Assembly: GCF_030409215.1 (NCBI RefSeq)
Contig: NZ_JAUFPL010000004.1
Coordinates: 49,071 to 113,070, forward strand
Length of the DNA: 64,000 nucleotides
Direction: 5' to 3'
DNA from: Halomonas ramblicola
GTDB taxonomy: Bacteria > Pseudomonadota > Gammaproteobacteria > Pseudomonadales > Halomonadaceae
Positions 36,362 to 45,871 of this stretch are shown here, piece after piece. How positions within the stretch are numbered: position 1 is the first letter of the stretch; each line of letters begins with the position of its first letter. The position numbers and the translations under genes were made by a program. A model generated the notes under the pieces. That model had not been told where the DNA came from. It was given only the letters and a program-made list of their open reading frames with translations, and made no database searches.

Positions 36362-37378
36362 ATGAACATCGCTCGTCCTGTATTGGCAACGCTATCGTTT
36401 ATTTCGGCTTCCCATGCCGTGGCCGATGCCACCTCCTATCCGCTGACCCTGACCAATTGCGGCCAGGAAATCCGCATTCCATCCGCTCCCGAAAGTACGG
36501 TCACGGTCGGCCAATCGGCCACCGAAATCCTCTATGCCCTGGGACTGTCCGAGCGGGTCGAGGGCACCTCGGTCTGGTTCAACCCGGTGTTGCCGGAGTT
36601 CCGGGATGTCGATGCCGATATCGAGCGCCTTACCGACAACGATCCGAGCTTCGAGGCCGTGGTGAACAAGAAACCCGACCTCGTCGCCGCCCAGTACGAG
36701 TGGCATGTCGGCCCCACCGGCAGCGTGGCGACCCGACGCCAGTTCCATGACCTGGGCATCGCCACCTACATCATGCCGGCCGACTGCGACACCAAGGACA
36801 ATTCCACCGGCGGCGATGGCACCCGCACCGGCGCCTTCTCCCCCGACTCGGTCTACAAGGGCATCACCGAGCTGGCCACGATCTTCGACGTGCAGGACGC
36901 CGGTGAAGCGCTGGTGGCCGACCTCGAGGCGCGCGAGGCCAGTGCCGTCGCCGACGCCGAGGGCCTCGCGCTACCGGAGGACCTGTCGGCGGTATTCTGG
37001 TTCTCTTCCCCCGACCAGTCGGTGGACCCCTATGTCGCCGGCCGGCTCGGCGCACCGGGCTACATGATGGACAAGCTCGGCATCCGCAACGTGATCGAAT
37101 CGGACGAGGAGTGGCCCGTCGTCGGTTGGGAATCCATTGCCCAGGCCGATCCCGACATCATCGTGGTAGCTCGCATGGAACGTCGTCGCTACCCGGCCGA
37201 CGATGTCGACAAGAAGCTCGAATTTCTCCACAGCGACCCCGTGACCCGCGAGATGTCGGCGGTGAAAAACGACCGTATCATCGAGATGGACGCCCATGCG
37301 ATGAGCGCCACCATGCGCACGCTCTTCGGCCTCGAGACGCTGGTCGACGCCTTGTCGACCCTGTCCTTCGAACGATGA
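36362..37378 (+). CDS. BtuF/FecB-type ABC transporter substrate-binding protein
   Basis: Periplasmic binding protein of 338 residues with a signal peptide cleaved near ISASHAVA. It shows the class III binding fold: GQSATEILYALGLSERVEG at about 55-73 and KPDLVAAQYEWHVG. An unusual insert ADCDTKDNSTGGDGTRTG (about 140-157) is absent from btuF at 40966. The family carries corrinoids, hemes or metal-siderophore complexes. Its place next to the cob operon suggests a corrinoid or cobalt chelate, but a siderophore is possible. The stop overlaps the permease start (ATGA). Confidence 0.85.
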   Translation: MNIARPVLATLSFISASHAVADATSYPLTLTNCGQEIRIPSAPESTVTVGQSATEILYALGLSERVEGTSVWFNPVLPEFRDVDADIERLTDNDPSFEAVVNKKPDLVAAQYEWHVGPTGSVATRRQFHDLGIATYIMPADCDTKDNSTGGDGTRTGAFSPDSVYKGITELATIFDVQDAGEALVADLEAREASAVADAEGLALPEDLSAVFWFSSPDQSVDPYVAGRLGAPGYMMDKLGIRNVIESDEEWPVVGWESIAQADPDIIVVARMERRRYPADDVDKKLEFLHSDPVTREMSAVKNDRIIEMDAHAMSATMRTLFGLETLVDALSTLSFER

Positions 37379-38438
37379 ATTCGGCAACGGCACGACATTC
37401 ACTGGCTCGCTCCCGCTGGCGCTGGGCCTGGTCGGTGCCACCGATCCTGTTCCTCGCGGTGATGGCCGGCACCGCGATCGGCGAGACGCCGATCCCGGTG
37501 GACACCATCCTCAAGGTGCTGGCCAACCGGCTCTGGGGAGCGAACTATCCCGTCGATCGGATCGACGCCGGCATCGTCTGGAGCTACCGGCTCAGCCGCG
37601 CCATTCTCGCGGCCTGCTGCGGCGCCGGGCTGGCCCTGGCCGGTGTCGTCCTGCAGGCCCTGCTGCGCAACCCCCTGGCCGATCCGTTCCTGATGGGCAT
37701 CTCCGCCGGCGCCTCGACCGGTGCCGTGGCTGTCACCATCACCGGGCTCGGCGCCGGCACCATGACGCTCTCGCTCGGCGCCTTCGCCGGGGCCAGCCTG
37801 GCCTTCGGCCTGGTGGTGCTGCTCGCCCATGCCGCCGGCAGCGGCACGGGGGGCGGACGCGGCGCCCAGGCCGCAGGGGCCATCATCCTGGCCGGTATCG
37901 CCGGCTCCCAACTCTTCAATGCCCTCACCGCCTTCATCATTGCCAAGTCGGCGAGTGCCGAGCAGGCGCGCGGCATCATGTTCTGGCTGATGGGCAACCT
38001 CTCCGGCGTGCGTTGGGACGACGTCATCCTGGGACTGCCCGCCGCCTTGGGCGGCCTGTTGATCTGCCTGTGGTACCGGCGGGCGCTGGACGCCTTCACC
38101 TTCGGCGCCGACAGCGCCGCCTCGATGGGCATCGCCGTGAACGGCGTCCGGGGCGTGCTGATCGCCGCCATGGCACTGGTGACCGCCGTGATGGTCTCCA
38201 TGGTCGGCGCCATCGGCTTCGTGGGCCTGGTGATTCCCCATGCCATGCGCTTTCTCGTCGGCAGTCGCCACACCCGCCTGGTGCCTGCCTCGGCGCTCGC
38301 CGGCGCGGTCTTCCTGATCGGCGCGGACATCCTCTCGCGCATCCTGGTGCCGGGGCAGGTGTTGCCGATCGGCGTGGTCACGGCGCTGATCGGGGCCCCG
38401 GCGTTCGCCATGATTCTGGTTCGCGGGACGAGGGCAAG

Positions 38439-38442
<4 letters not shown>
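37375..38442 (+). CDS. FecCD/BtuC-family ABC permease
   Basis: Inner-membrane permease of 355 residues with about ten hydrophobic helices. Family signatures are GAGLALAGVVLQALLRNPLA, the coupling loop MFWLMGNLSGVRWDD, and GFVGLVIPHAMRFLVGSRHT. It begins MNSATARHS after the ATGA overlap with the binding protein, and its stop overlaps the ATPase start. It is a BtuC paralog but clearly different from the copy at 40001-40969. Confidence 0.9.
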
Positions 38443-39203
<761 letters not shown>

Positions 39204-39209
39204 GGCAGG

Positions 39210-40001
39210 TCATCTCGCGGGCACGAAGACGGGGGCGCCGTCGACCCAGGCGGTGGCCAGGCGCTGGCCATAGAGGCGCTCCAGGGCCTCGGGCACCAGC
39301 ATGGCATCCGCGGGGCCCCAGCATGCCTCCCCGTCCGGGTAGAGCAGCAGCAGGTGGTCGCACCAGCGGGCGGCCAGGTTGAGGTCGTGCAGGCACATCA
39401 GCACGGCGCGTCCCTCCGCGGCCTGTTCGGCCAGCAGGGCCATCACCGCCGCCTGATGGTGCAGGTCCAGGTGATTGGTGGGCTCGTCGGCGAGCCACAG
39501 CGCCGGCGCCTGGGTCAGCACCGTGGCGATGGCCAGGCGCTGGCGCTCGCCGCCGGAGAGGGTGTTCACCAGGCGTTCGGCGAGGTGGGCCACGTCGAGC
39601 CGCTCCAGCGCCGCCTCGGCCAGGCGCCGGTCCTCGGCGCTCTCCAGCTGCCAGGGCGACAGATAGGGATGGCGGCCGATCAGCGCGGTCTCGCGCACCG
39701 CGGCGGGGAAGCCGTCGTGGCGCTCCTGGAACACCAGCCCCAGGCGGCGGGCCACCTCGCGTCGGCGCAGGGCGCCCAGCGGGCGGCCGTCGAGGCGCAC
39801 CTCGCCTCGGCGCGGCGTGCGCAACCCGGCCAGGGTGTGCAGCAGGGTGGTCTTGCCGACCCCGTTGGGGCCCAGCACGCCCCAGACCTGGCCGGGCGCG
39901 ACGCACAAGTCCAGCGCCCGGCCGTCGTCGCGCCCCGGCACGTCGATCACCAGGTCGCGGGCCTCCAGGGCGGGCGTCGGGGTCGTCGGCATGCGCTCCA
40001 T
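39210..40001 (-). CDS. btuD: Vitamin B12 ABC transporter ATPase BtuD
   Basis: ATPase of 263 residues powering corrinoid import through BtuC. Walker A GVLGPNGVGKTTLLHTLAGL, signature LSGGERQRLAIATVLTQ, and Walker B LWLADEPTNHLDLHHQ are present. The start shares one base with the btuC stop (TGATG); a second ATG is three codons in. It is the fourth gene of btuB-btuF-btuC-btuD, so it should be under the btuB riboswitch. Confidence 0.88.
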   Translation of the reverse strand: MERMPTTPTPALEARDLVIDVPGRDDGRALDLCVAPGQVWGVLGPNGVGKTTLLHTLAGLRTPRRGEVRLDGRPLGALRRREVARRLGLVFQERHDGFPAAVRETALIGRHPYLSPWQLESAEDRRLAEAALERLDVAHLAERLVNTLSGGERQRLAIATVLTQAPALWLADEPTNHLDLHHQAAVMALLAEQAAEGRAVLMCLHDLNLAARWCDHLLLLYPDGEACWGPADAMLVPEALERLYGQRLATAWVDGAPVFVPAR

Positions 40002-40969
40002 CACTGCCCCCGGTACAGCAGGAACAGGAAGGTGGGCACCCCGAGCAGCGCGGTGATCACCCCCACCGGCAGCTGCTCCGGGGCGATCAGGGTGCGCGCC
40101 AGGGTGTCGGCCAGCAGCAGCAGGGTACCGCCGGCCAGGGCGCAGGCGGGCAGGATCAGGCGCTGGTCGTTGCCCAGCACCAGGCGCAGCATGTGCGGCA
40201 CCACCAGGCCGACGAAGCCGATGCTGCCGGCGCCGGTCACCGCCGCGGCGGTGAGCAGGCTGGCCGCCAGGTAGAGGGTCCACTCCAGGCGGCGCACCGC
40301 GACCCCCAGGGCGGCGGCCTGCAGCGGCCCCCGCGCCAGGACGTTGAGGCTACGCCCCAGCGGCACCACCAGCAGGCAGACCAGCAGCAGCAGCGCCAGC
40401 AGCGGCCAGGGGGTACCGGCATGGGACAGGTCGCCCATCAGCCAGTAGAGCATGCCGGGCAGTCGCTGGGCGGGGCTCACCGCCAGCATCAGGGTGATCA
40501 CCGCGCCCCAGCCGGCGGCCACCACCACCCCGGTGAGCAGCAGCCGCGCCGGCGTCCAGCCGCCGTGACCATGGGCCAGGCCGAACACCAGCAGGGTCGA
40601 GACCAGTGCCCCGACGAAGGCAGAACCCGAGACCAGCACGCTACCGAAGCCCGCCAGCATGGCCAGCAGGGCGCCCACCGAGGCGCCGCCGGAGAGCCCC
40701 AGCACATAGGGATCGGCCAGCGGGTTGCGCAACAGCACCTGCATCAGCGCTCCGGCCACGGCGAGCAGCCCGCCCACGGCGAAAGCGGCCAGCGACCGTG
40801 GCAGGCGCAGCTCGAGGATCAGGGTGCGGGAGAGCGCCTCGCCCCGGCCGCCCAGGGCGGCCAGGATCTCTTCCGGCGGCAGTGTCACGCTGCCGAGTGC
40901 CACCGACAGCGCCAGGGCCGCCAGGGCGGCCAGGGCCAGGGCGCCGAGGGGGCGGATCATCGGGATCAC
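40001..40969 (-). CDS. btuC: Vitamin B12 ABC transporter permease BtuC
   Basis: FecCD-family inner-membrane permease of 322 residues with about ten helices: GGLLAVAGALMQVLLRNPLA, LYWLMGDLSHAGTPW and GFVGLVVPHMLRLVLGNDQR. The GTG start gives a GTGA overlap with the btuF stop and has GGGGAG upstream; an ATG three codons later is possible. The resemblance to the other permease at 37375 in conserved helices is that of paralogs. Confidence 0.88.
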   Translation of the reverse strand: MIPMIRPLGALALAALAALALSVALGSVTLPPEEILAALGGRGEALSRTLILELRLPRSLAAFAVGGLLAVAGALMQVLLRNPLADPYVLGLSGGASVGALLAMLAGFGSVLVSGSAFVGALVSTLLVFGLAHGHGGWTPARLLLTGVVVAAGWGAVITLMLAVSPAQRLPGMLYWLMGDLSHAGTPWPLLALLLLVCLLVVPLGRSLNVLARGPLQAAALGVAVRRLEWTLYLAASLLTAAAVTGAGSIGFVGLVVPHMLRLVLGNDQRLILPACALAGGTLLLLADTLARTLIAPEQLPVGVITALLGVPTFLFLLYRGQ

Positions 40970-41883
40970 GAGCCCTGCTCCCCGCGCCGCTCGCGAGCCC
41001 GATCGAGCTTCTCGCAGAACAGCCGGCTGCCCTCCAGCAGCCGCGGGGTGGGTCGCTGGATCAGCGACGGCGGCACAAAGAAGAGGTTGTCGCGGTCCAC
41101 CGCGGTGAGCTCCGGGTAGCGCTCCCAGTGGGTCAGCCAGTCGCGGTTCTCCTCGCCCATGCCACCGGCGAGGATCGCCTCGGGATCGGCGGCCAGCACC
41201 GCCTCCTCGTCGAGGCGCGGCACCAGCCGCTCCAGGTCGCCGAAGACGTTGACGCCGCCACACAGGTTCAAGACCTGGCCGATCAGGTGATCGTCGTTGA
41301 TGGTCATCAGCGGTTCGTCCCACACTTGGTAGAAGACCGGCACCGGCGCGGCCTCGGCGTAGCGCTCGGCGAGCGCCGCCATGCCCTGGCGGAAGCGCTC
41401 GGCCTCGGCGTCACCCGCCACCCGGGTGCCGGCCAGCCGGGCCAGGCGCTCGATGGCGCTGGCCACCCCCTCGAAGGAGCGCGGCTCGATGTAGAAGACC
41501 GGCACGCCCAGGGCCTCGATGCGCTCCAGCTGCTCGGCTGGGTTGCCGGTGACCCAGCCGATCACCAGTTCGGGACGCAGGGCCACCAGGCGCTCCAGGT
41601 CGACCCGGGTATGGCTACCCACCGAGGCGACCTCGCGGGCCTCGGGCGGATAGTCGCTGTAGGCCACCACCGCCACTACCCGCTCGCCGGCACCGGCGGC
41701 GTAGACCAGCTCGGTGGCCCCCGGCGAGAGCGCGGCGATGCGGCGGGCCGGGGCCGCCAGGCACACCTCGCGGTCGGTGTCGTCCACGGCACACACCTCG
41801 CCTCGGGCCGGGGAGGCGACCGGGCCGAGCAACCCACCGCACAGGACGAGGGCCGTCAGTGCGCTGCGGGGGAATCTAGCCAT
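40966..41883 (-). CDS. btuF: Cobalamin-binding periplasmic protein BtuF
   Basis: Substrate-binding protein of 305 residues. The signal peptide ends near ASPARG. The mature part has RIAALSPGATELVYAAGAGE, GSHTRVDLERLVALRPELV and VFYQVWDEPLMTIND, all close to E. coli BtuF. It delivers cobalamin from BtuB to BtuCD. The ATG at 41883 shares one base with the btuB stop (TGATG); a GTG one codon earlier is possible. Confidence 0.9.
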   Translation of the reverse strand: MARFPRSALTALVLCGGLLGPVASPARGEVCAVDDTDREVCLAAPARRIAALSPGATELVYAAGAGERVVAVVAYSDYPPEAREVASVGSHTRVDLERLVALRPELVIGWVTGNPAEQLERIEALGVPVFYIEPRSFEGVASAIERLARLAGTRVAGDAEAERFRQGMAALAERYAEAAPVPVFYQVWDEPLMTINDDHLIGQVLNLCGGVNVFGDLERLVPRLDEEAVLAADPEAILAGGMGEENRDWLTHWERYPELTAVDRDNLFFVPPSLIQRPTPRLLEGSRLFCEKLDRARERRGEQGS

Positions 41884-43709
41884 CACTCACCGAAGTGCAC
41901 GCTGAGGAAGGTGGCATGGCCGGCGTTGGGGAAGTCACGCGCGGTCTCATACTCCTTGTCCAGGACATTCTCCACGGTCAGGCGCGCCGACCACATGGGA
42001 GCAAACGCCCAGCCGGCGCGCAGGTTAACGTTGCCATAGCCACCAAGACGCTCCTCGTTGTCGGCGTCGTCATAGCGGTGATTCTGCACGATCCAGGAGC
42101 CGCCCAGCGACCAGTCACCCAGTGCGCGGTCGACGTCCAGGCGCAGGCTCTGAGACGCACGGCGGCGCAGGCGATTGCCCGTTTCGCGATCTTCCGGATC
42201 GGTATAGGTGAGCGCCGCCGCCAGGGTCCAGGCATCGAGTTCCGCCCCCGCACTCAGTTCCACACCGCGAATTCGGGCTCGTTGAACGTTCTTTGGAATG
42301 TCTACAAAACCGTCTCCGTCAGAATCGACATTGATAATCAGGTTATCGATGTCCGTCTGATACAACGCCAAGTCCCAAAAACTACGATTAAACTGCCCCC
42401 GAACGCCGATTTCCAAGGTGTCCGAGGTCTCAGCCTTGAGCTCAGGATTGCCAAATCCCGGGAAGAAGAGCTCATTGAAGGTGGGCGCCCTGAAGGCGGT
42501 ACCATAGCTGGCCCGCAAGGTGTGGTGTTCGCTTACCTCGTAGCCCAACGCCAGGCTACCAGTCGTTTCCTCGCCGAAGGCCTCATTGTCGTCGTGGCGC
42601 AAGCTGGCCTGAAGGGAAAACGGCGCAAAATCGAGCAGCCCCTGAGCGAAAAGTGCGGTATTATCCCGATTGCTCTCGTCATAGTCCGACGTGCCACTGA
42701 CCTCGTCTTCGTCGTGTTCTATACCGACAATCAGCTCATGGAAGCCGACCTCCAGGGTATTGTCCCAGCGCACCGTTTGCGTTCGGGTATCGAAGACCGA
42801 AAACCCGAAGGCATCGACCGTATCACCTTCGTCACGCGACTCGCTCAGAGTCAGACGACTGCGCCAACTGTCAGTCACGGGCACTTCCCCGTAGAGCCCA
42901 GCCACCTGCTGTACGAAGTCAGTTTTGGCAGGTGCGCCAAAACTATCAAACTCGGTATTGCCTTTCGCCCGAAGTGCCAGGCCGCCGATCTCCGCACTAT
43001 TGTCGAAGGTGTGAGAGAGGCGAAACAGACCGCTGGTGTTATCGTAGCCCTTGTCTTCGCCGCCGCGGCGAATGGGGGCACCATCGGTATCGAAGCGGCT
43101 GCCGGCGAAGTGATAACGGGTCCCCCCCTCGGCCCCGGAGAGCGAGGCGCTGTAGCGCTGGGTCTTGAAGGACCCCCCGCCGGCGGAGAGGCGCGGCGTG
43201 GGCCCTCGTTCGCCCTCGGGGGTGAAGAGCTGCACCACGCCACCCACGGCATCGGCACCGTAGAGGCTTCCGCGTGGGCCGCGCACGATCTCGGCGCGCT
43301 GGAACATCCGCGGGTCGAGGAACTGCCAAGCCGGCGCCCCCGAAGTGGCCGAGCGCAGGCGGATGCCATCGATCAGCAGCACGTTCTGGTTGCTATTGGT
43401 GCCGCGGATAAAGACGCTGCTCTGCTTGCCGAAGGAGCCACTGGTGGTGACGTCCACGCCCGGCTGGCCACGGAACAGGTCGATGAGGCTCACCGGATCC
43501 TGGCGCTCCAGGGTCGCCTCGTCGAGCAGGGTGACGGAGGACAGGCTCTCGTCGGCGGTGCGCGGTGCCAGCGCGGCGGTGACCACCAGCGGATTGAGGG
43601 TCTGGGCGTCGTCCTCGGCGGAGGCCGTCTCGCCCTGGGCCTGAACGGCCAGCGGCAGCGCGGCCAGGGCGAAGGCCGCCAGGTCACGGTAAGATCGTGA
43701 GATGGTCAT
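41883..43709 (-). CDS. btuB: TonB-dependent vitamin B12 receptor BtuB
   Basis: Outer-membrane corrinoid transporter of 608 residues (E. coli 614). A signal peptide ends near LAVQAQ. The TonB box is LNPLVVTAAL at about residues 38-47. The plug domain has GSFGKQSSVFIRGTNSNQNV and PRGSLYGADAVGGVVQLF, followed by a 22-strand barrel. A calcium-loop-like DSDGDGFVD is in one extracellular loop. About 42270-42960 is visibly lower in GC than the rest, while the frame stays open. It is first of the btuBFCD operon and sits behind a cobalamin riboswitch. Confidence 0.93.
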   Translation of the reverse strand: MTISRSYRDLAAFALAALPLAVQAQGETASAEDDAQTLNPLVVTAALAPRTADESLSSVTLLDEATLERQDPVSLIDLFRGQPGVDVTTSGSFGKQSSVFIRGTNSNQNVLLIDGIRLRSATSGAPAWQFLDPRMFQRAEIVRGPRGSLYGADAVGGVVQLFTPEGERGPTPRLSAGGGSFKTQRYSASLSGAEGGTRYHFAGSRFDTDGAPIRRGGEDKGYDNTSGLFRLSHTFDNSAEIGGLALRAKGNTEFDSFGAPAKTDFVQQVAGLYGEVPVTDSWRSRLTLSESRDEGDTVDAFGFSVFDTRTQTVRWDNTLEVGFHELIVGIEHDEDEVSGTSDYDESNRDNTALFAQGLLDFAPFSLQASLRHDDNEAFGEETTGSLALGYEVSEHHTLRASYGTAFRAPTFNELFFPGFGNPELKAETSDTLEIGVRGQFNRSFWDLALYQTDIDNLIINVDSDGDGFVDIPKNVQRARIRGVELSAGAELDAWTLAAALTYTDPEDRETGNRLRRRASQSLRLDVDRALGDWSLGGSWIVQNHRYDDADNEERLGGYGNVNLRAGWAFAPMWSARLTVENVLDKEYETARDFPNAGHATFLSVHFGE

Positions 43710-43849
43710 GTCGGGTCCCTTGCTCACCGTACTCACCCGCACGGCGTATGGCGTTATGGTCGGCCGGCGGGAGGGGGCGAGAGGAGGGACGGAAGCGGCG
43801 TCATGCCGGCGGGTGCCCAGCCTCGCGACCGCCCTCCGCGGCCCGGCAT

Positions 43850-44062
43850 GAACTCTCGGGTCGGTCTCCGGGCTGACGAGCGAAGGGCCTGGATGGCGAG
43901 GCACCTCCGGAACCGCCGCCTTCCCATGCCGGTTCGGCACAGTGGCGTCCTGGCGGTTCGCATCTCGATCACCGTTGCGGGGGCAGCGTCGGACTGGCTC
44001 GTGGAGCGCACCGACTTCCCGTTTACCTGGTGGAACCTCGTCCACCAGCACCCGAGAGTGCG
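43850..44062 (-). promoter_or_regulatory. Cobalamin riboswitch of the btuB operon
   Basis: Conserved parts on the minus strand in order: GGGTGCTGGTGG, GGGAAGTCGGTG, GCTGCCCCCGCAACGGTGAT, CACTGTGCCGAACCGGCATGG, and the B12 box AGCCCGGAGACCGACCC at 43858-43874. The P1 arms CTCTCGGGT and ACCCGAGAG pair. It should repress btuB-btuF-btuC-btuD when adenosylcobalamin is plentiful. Confidence 0.95.
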
Positions 44063-44065
44063 CGT

Positions 44066-44094
44066 AAGCTAGCAACCCCGGCGAGGGGCGTCAA
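44066..44094 (-). promoter_or_regulatory. Sigma-70-type promoter of the btuB operon
   Basis: On the minus strand: -35 TTGACG (44094-44089), 17-base spacer, -10 TAGCTT (44071-44066). The predicted start near 44059 fits the 5' edge of the riboswitch. Confidence 0.65.
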
Positions 44095-44121
44095 TCGGCA
44101 CGACCGCGCCCTTGACATGAT

Positions 44122-44547
44122 TCAACGGATCCGCCGCGCCAGGCCGTGACGCACGTACCACACCGCCTCGCAGCGCGCCGCCACCTCCTGGGCCAACCAG
44201 CCGTTGAGATCGCGCAACCGGCGAGCGTCGGGGGCCATGGGCACGATGCCGCGCCCCATCTCGTCGAGGATCAGCACCACTTCGCCGCCCGCGGCACGCT
44301 GCACCTCGGCCAGTGCGTCCAGCCTGGCCCGCCAGGACGCCCGCACGCCGTCATCGTCGCCCTCGGCCAGGGCCGCCGCCAGCCAGTCGGCCCAACCGGT
44401 GACCACCAGGGGCACGCCGGGCGCCGGGTCATCGTACCGGGTCGCGACGCCCTCCCCCGCGGCCAGTCGGTGCCAGCGCGCCGCGGGGAAGCGCTCGGCT
44501 ACCAGGGCGCGTCGACCGGAGCAGGCACCGCCGATGAAGCACTGCAT
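44122..44547 (-). CDS. Short CobU-like protein with degenerate P-loop
   Basis: Protein of 141 residues related to CobU (adenosylcobinamide kinase/guanylyltransferase) but much shorter than the 189-residue CobU at 45868. The N-terminal P-loop reads FIGGACSGRRAL where CobU has GGARSGKSR, so the lysine is Arg. The central part with the guanylylated His is missing. The C-terminal block DEMGRGIVPMAPDARRLRDL matches CobU's NEVG-GIVPENRLARHFRD. It is last in the nucleotide-loop operon and overlaps cobC by 49 bases. Its function is unknown and catalysis is doubtful. Confidence 0.7.
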   Translation of the reverse strand: MQCFIGGACSGRRALVAERFPAARWHRLAAGEGVATRYDDPAPGVPLVVTGWADWLAAALAEGDDDGVRASWRARLDALAEVQRAAGGEVVLILDEMGRGIVPMAPDARRLRDLNGWLAQEVAARCEAVWYVRHGLARRIR

Positions 44548-45149
44548 CGCCAGTCTCCCTCCTCATGCACGAAAACGAAACGGCGCCCCTGGGCCTGGCC
44601 CACCACGCCCTCCCAGAAGTCGGCCGCCTCCAGGCGGCGGCGCAGCTCGCGGATCGCCCCACCGTGGCTCACCGCCAGCACGCGGCGATGGCCATGCGCC
44701 TGTGCCTCCGCCAGTACGTCGTCCAGCCAGGCGGAGAGCCGCGCCCAGAGATCGTCGGCGGACTCGCCGCCGGGTGTGGCCAGCCGCCCCTGGCTGTCCA
44801 CCCAGGCGCGATAGCCCGGGTCGTCCTTGAGTTCCTCCCAGGTGCGCCCCTCGTAGTCACCGAAGTCCAGTTCGCGCAGCCGGGCATCGAAGCACGGCGC
44901 CTCTTCCGGGGTCCCGGGCGCACGGCCCTCCAGCACATGGGCCAGCGTCTGCCGGCAGCGCCTCAGGTCGCTGCAGTGGACGGCATCGAAGGCGAGGTCC
45001 GCCAGATGGTCGCGCAGCCGGTCCATGTCGGGCAGCGCCTCGGGCATCTGCAGCGGGATGTCGCGCTGGCCCTGGTAGCGCCGTTCGCGGTTCCAGGCGG
45101 TCAGGCCATGACGCACCACCACCAGCTCCAGGCGCAGAGCAGCAGCCAT
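44499..45149 (-). CDS. cobC: Alpha-ribazole-5'-phosphate phosphatase CobC
   Basis: Histidine-phosphatase-family enzyme of 216 residues that removes phosphate from alpha-ribazole-phosphate or cobalamin-phosphate. The catalytic motif VVVRHGLTAWNRERRYQGQ is near the N-terminus. Later come VHCSDLRRCRQTL, LRELDFGDYEGRTWEEL and the second His in LAVSHGGAIRELR. GGAGGAG lies just before the ATG. It overlaps cobS by 49 bases at its start and the short CobU-like gene by 49 bases at its end. The family is broad, and the name rests on the cluster. Confidence 0.85.
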   Translation of the reverse strand: MAAALRLELVVVRHGLTAWNRERRYQGQRDIPLQMPEALPDMDRLRDHLADLAFDAVHCSDLRRCRQTLAHVLEGRAPGTPEEAPCFDARLRELDFGDYEGRTWEELKDDPGYRAWVDSQGRLATPGGESADDLWARLSAWLDDVLAEAQAHGHRRVLAVSHGGAIRELRRRLEAADFWEGVVGQAQGRRFVFVHEEGDWRCSASSAVPAPVDAPW

Positions 45150-45871
45150 AGTTCTCCTCCCTCGATGGCGGCACCCACGATATCGCCGTTGATGCCGGTG
45201 AAGACCCGGACCATGGCCAGGCCAAATAACGATAAAAAGAGCAGAAGCAGGAACACCAGCAGCGCGGCGAGCAGCCAGACGCCGACGGGCAGGAAGCCGA
45301 AGACGACCGCCAGCGGCAGCAGCGACAGCGCCAGGTCGCGCCGCGCCAGATGTTGTCGCCAGGTCCAGGCCAGTCCCTCGCGACGGGCCAGGGGCGCCAG
45401 GCGCAGCAGCGCCAGCGCGCCGAAGCGCGCCAGGGCCGGCAGCAGCACCAGCAACCCGGGGCTTGCCCCGGCCTCGAGCAGCGCCCAGAGCAGCACGCCC
45501 TTCCAGGCCAGCAGGAACACCAGGGTCAGGATGGCGAAGCTGCCCACCTGGGCATCCTTCATGATCGCCCAGCGCTTCTCCAGGGGGGCGTTGCTGCCCA
45601 GGGCATCGGCGACGTCCATCACCCCGTCCAGGTGCAGCCCGCCGGATAGCGCCACCCAGAGGCTGAGCAGCGCCAGCGCCAGCAGCGGGGTGGGCAGTCC
45701 CTGCCACAGCGCGGCCAGCAGGGCCAGGCCGGCACCGATCAGCAGCCCCACCAGGGGGAAGGCACGCAGCGCCCAGCGACAGCTGCCGGCATGCCAGGGG
45801 CAGGCGATGGGCACAGGCACTCGGGTCAGGAACTGCAGCGCCAGCACCAGGCCGTGGAAGGCGTTCCTCAT
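45101..45871 (-). CDS. cobS: Adenosylcobinamide-GDP ribazoletransferase CobS
   Basis: Inner-membrane enzyme of 256 residues joining adenosylcobinamide-GDP to alpha-ribazole(-phosphate), the last assembly step. It has several hydrophobic helices and the signature GGLHLDGVMDVADALGSN with the Asp residues of the active site, then MKDAQVGSFAI. The C-terminal end is Trp-rich. The ATG overlaps the cobU stop by 4 bases. Confidence 0.93.
   Translation of the reverse strand: MRNAFHGLVLALQFLTRVPVPIACPWHAGSCRWALRAFPLVGLLIGAGLALLAALWQGLPTPLLALALLSLWVALSGGLHLDGVMDVADALGSNAPLEKRWAIMKDAQVGSFAILTLVFLLAWKGVLLWALLEAGASPGLLVLLPALARFGALALLRLAPLARREGLAWTWRQHLARRDLALSLLPLAVVFGFLPVGVWLLAALLVFLLLLFLSLFGLAMVRVFTGINGDIVGAAIEGGELWLLLCAWSWWWCVMA

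Noticed and set aside
42270..42960. btuB as a pseudogene because of the composition change
   Set aside because: The frame is intact over the full expected length with signal peptide, TonB box, plug and barrel.
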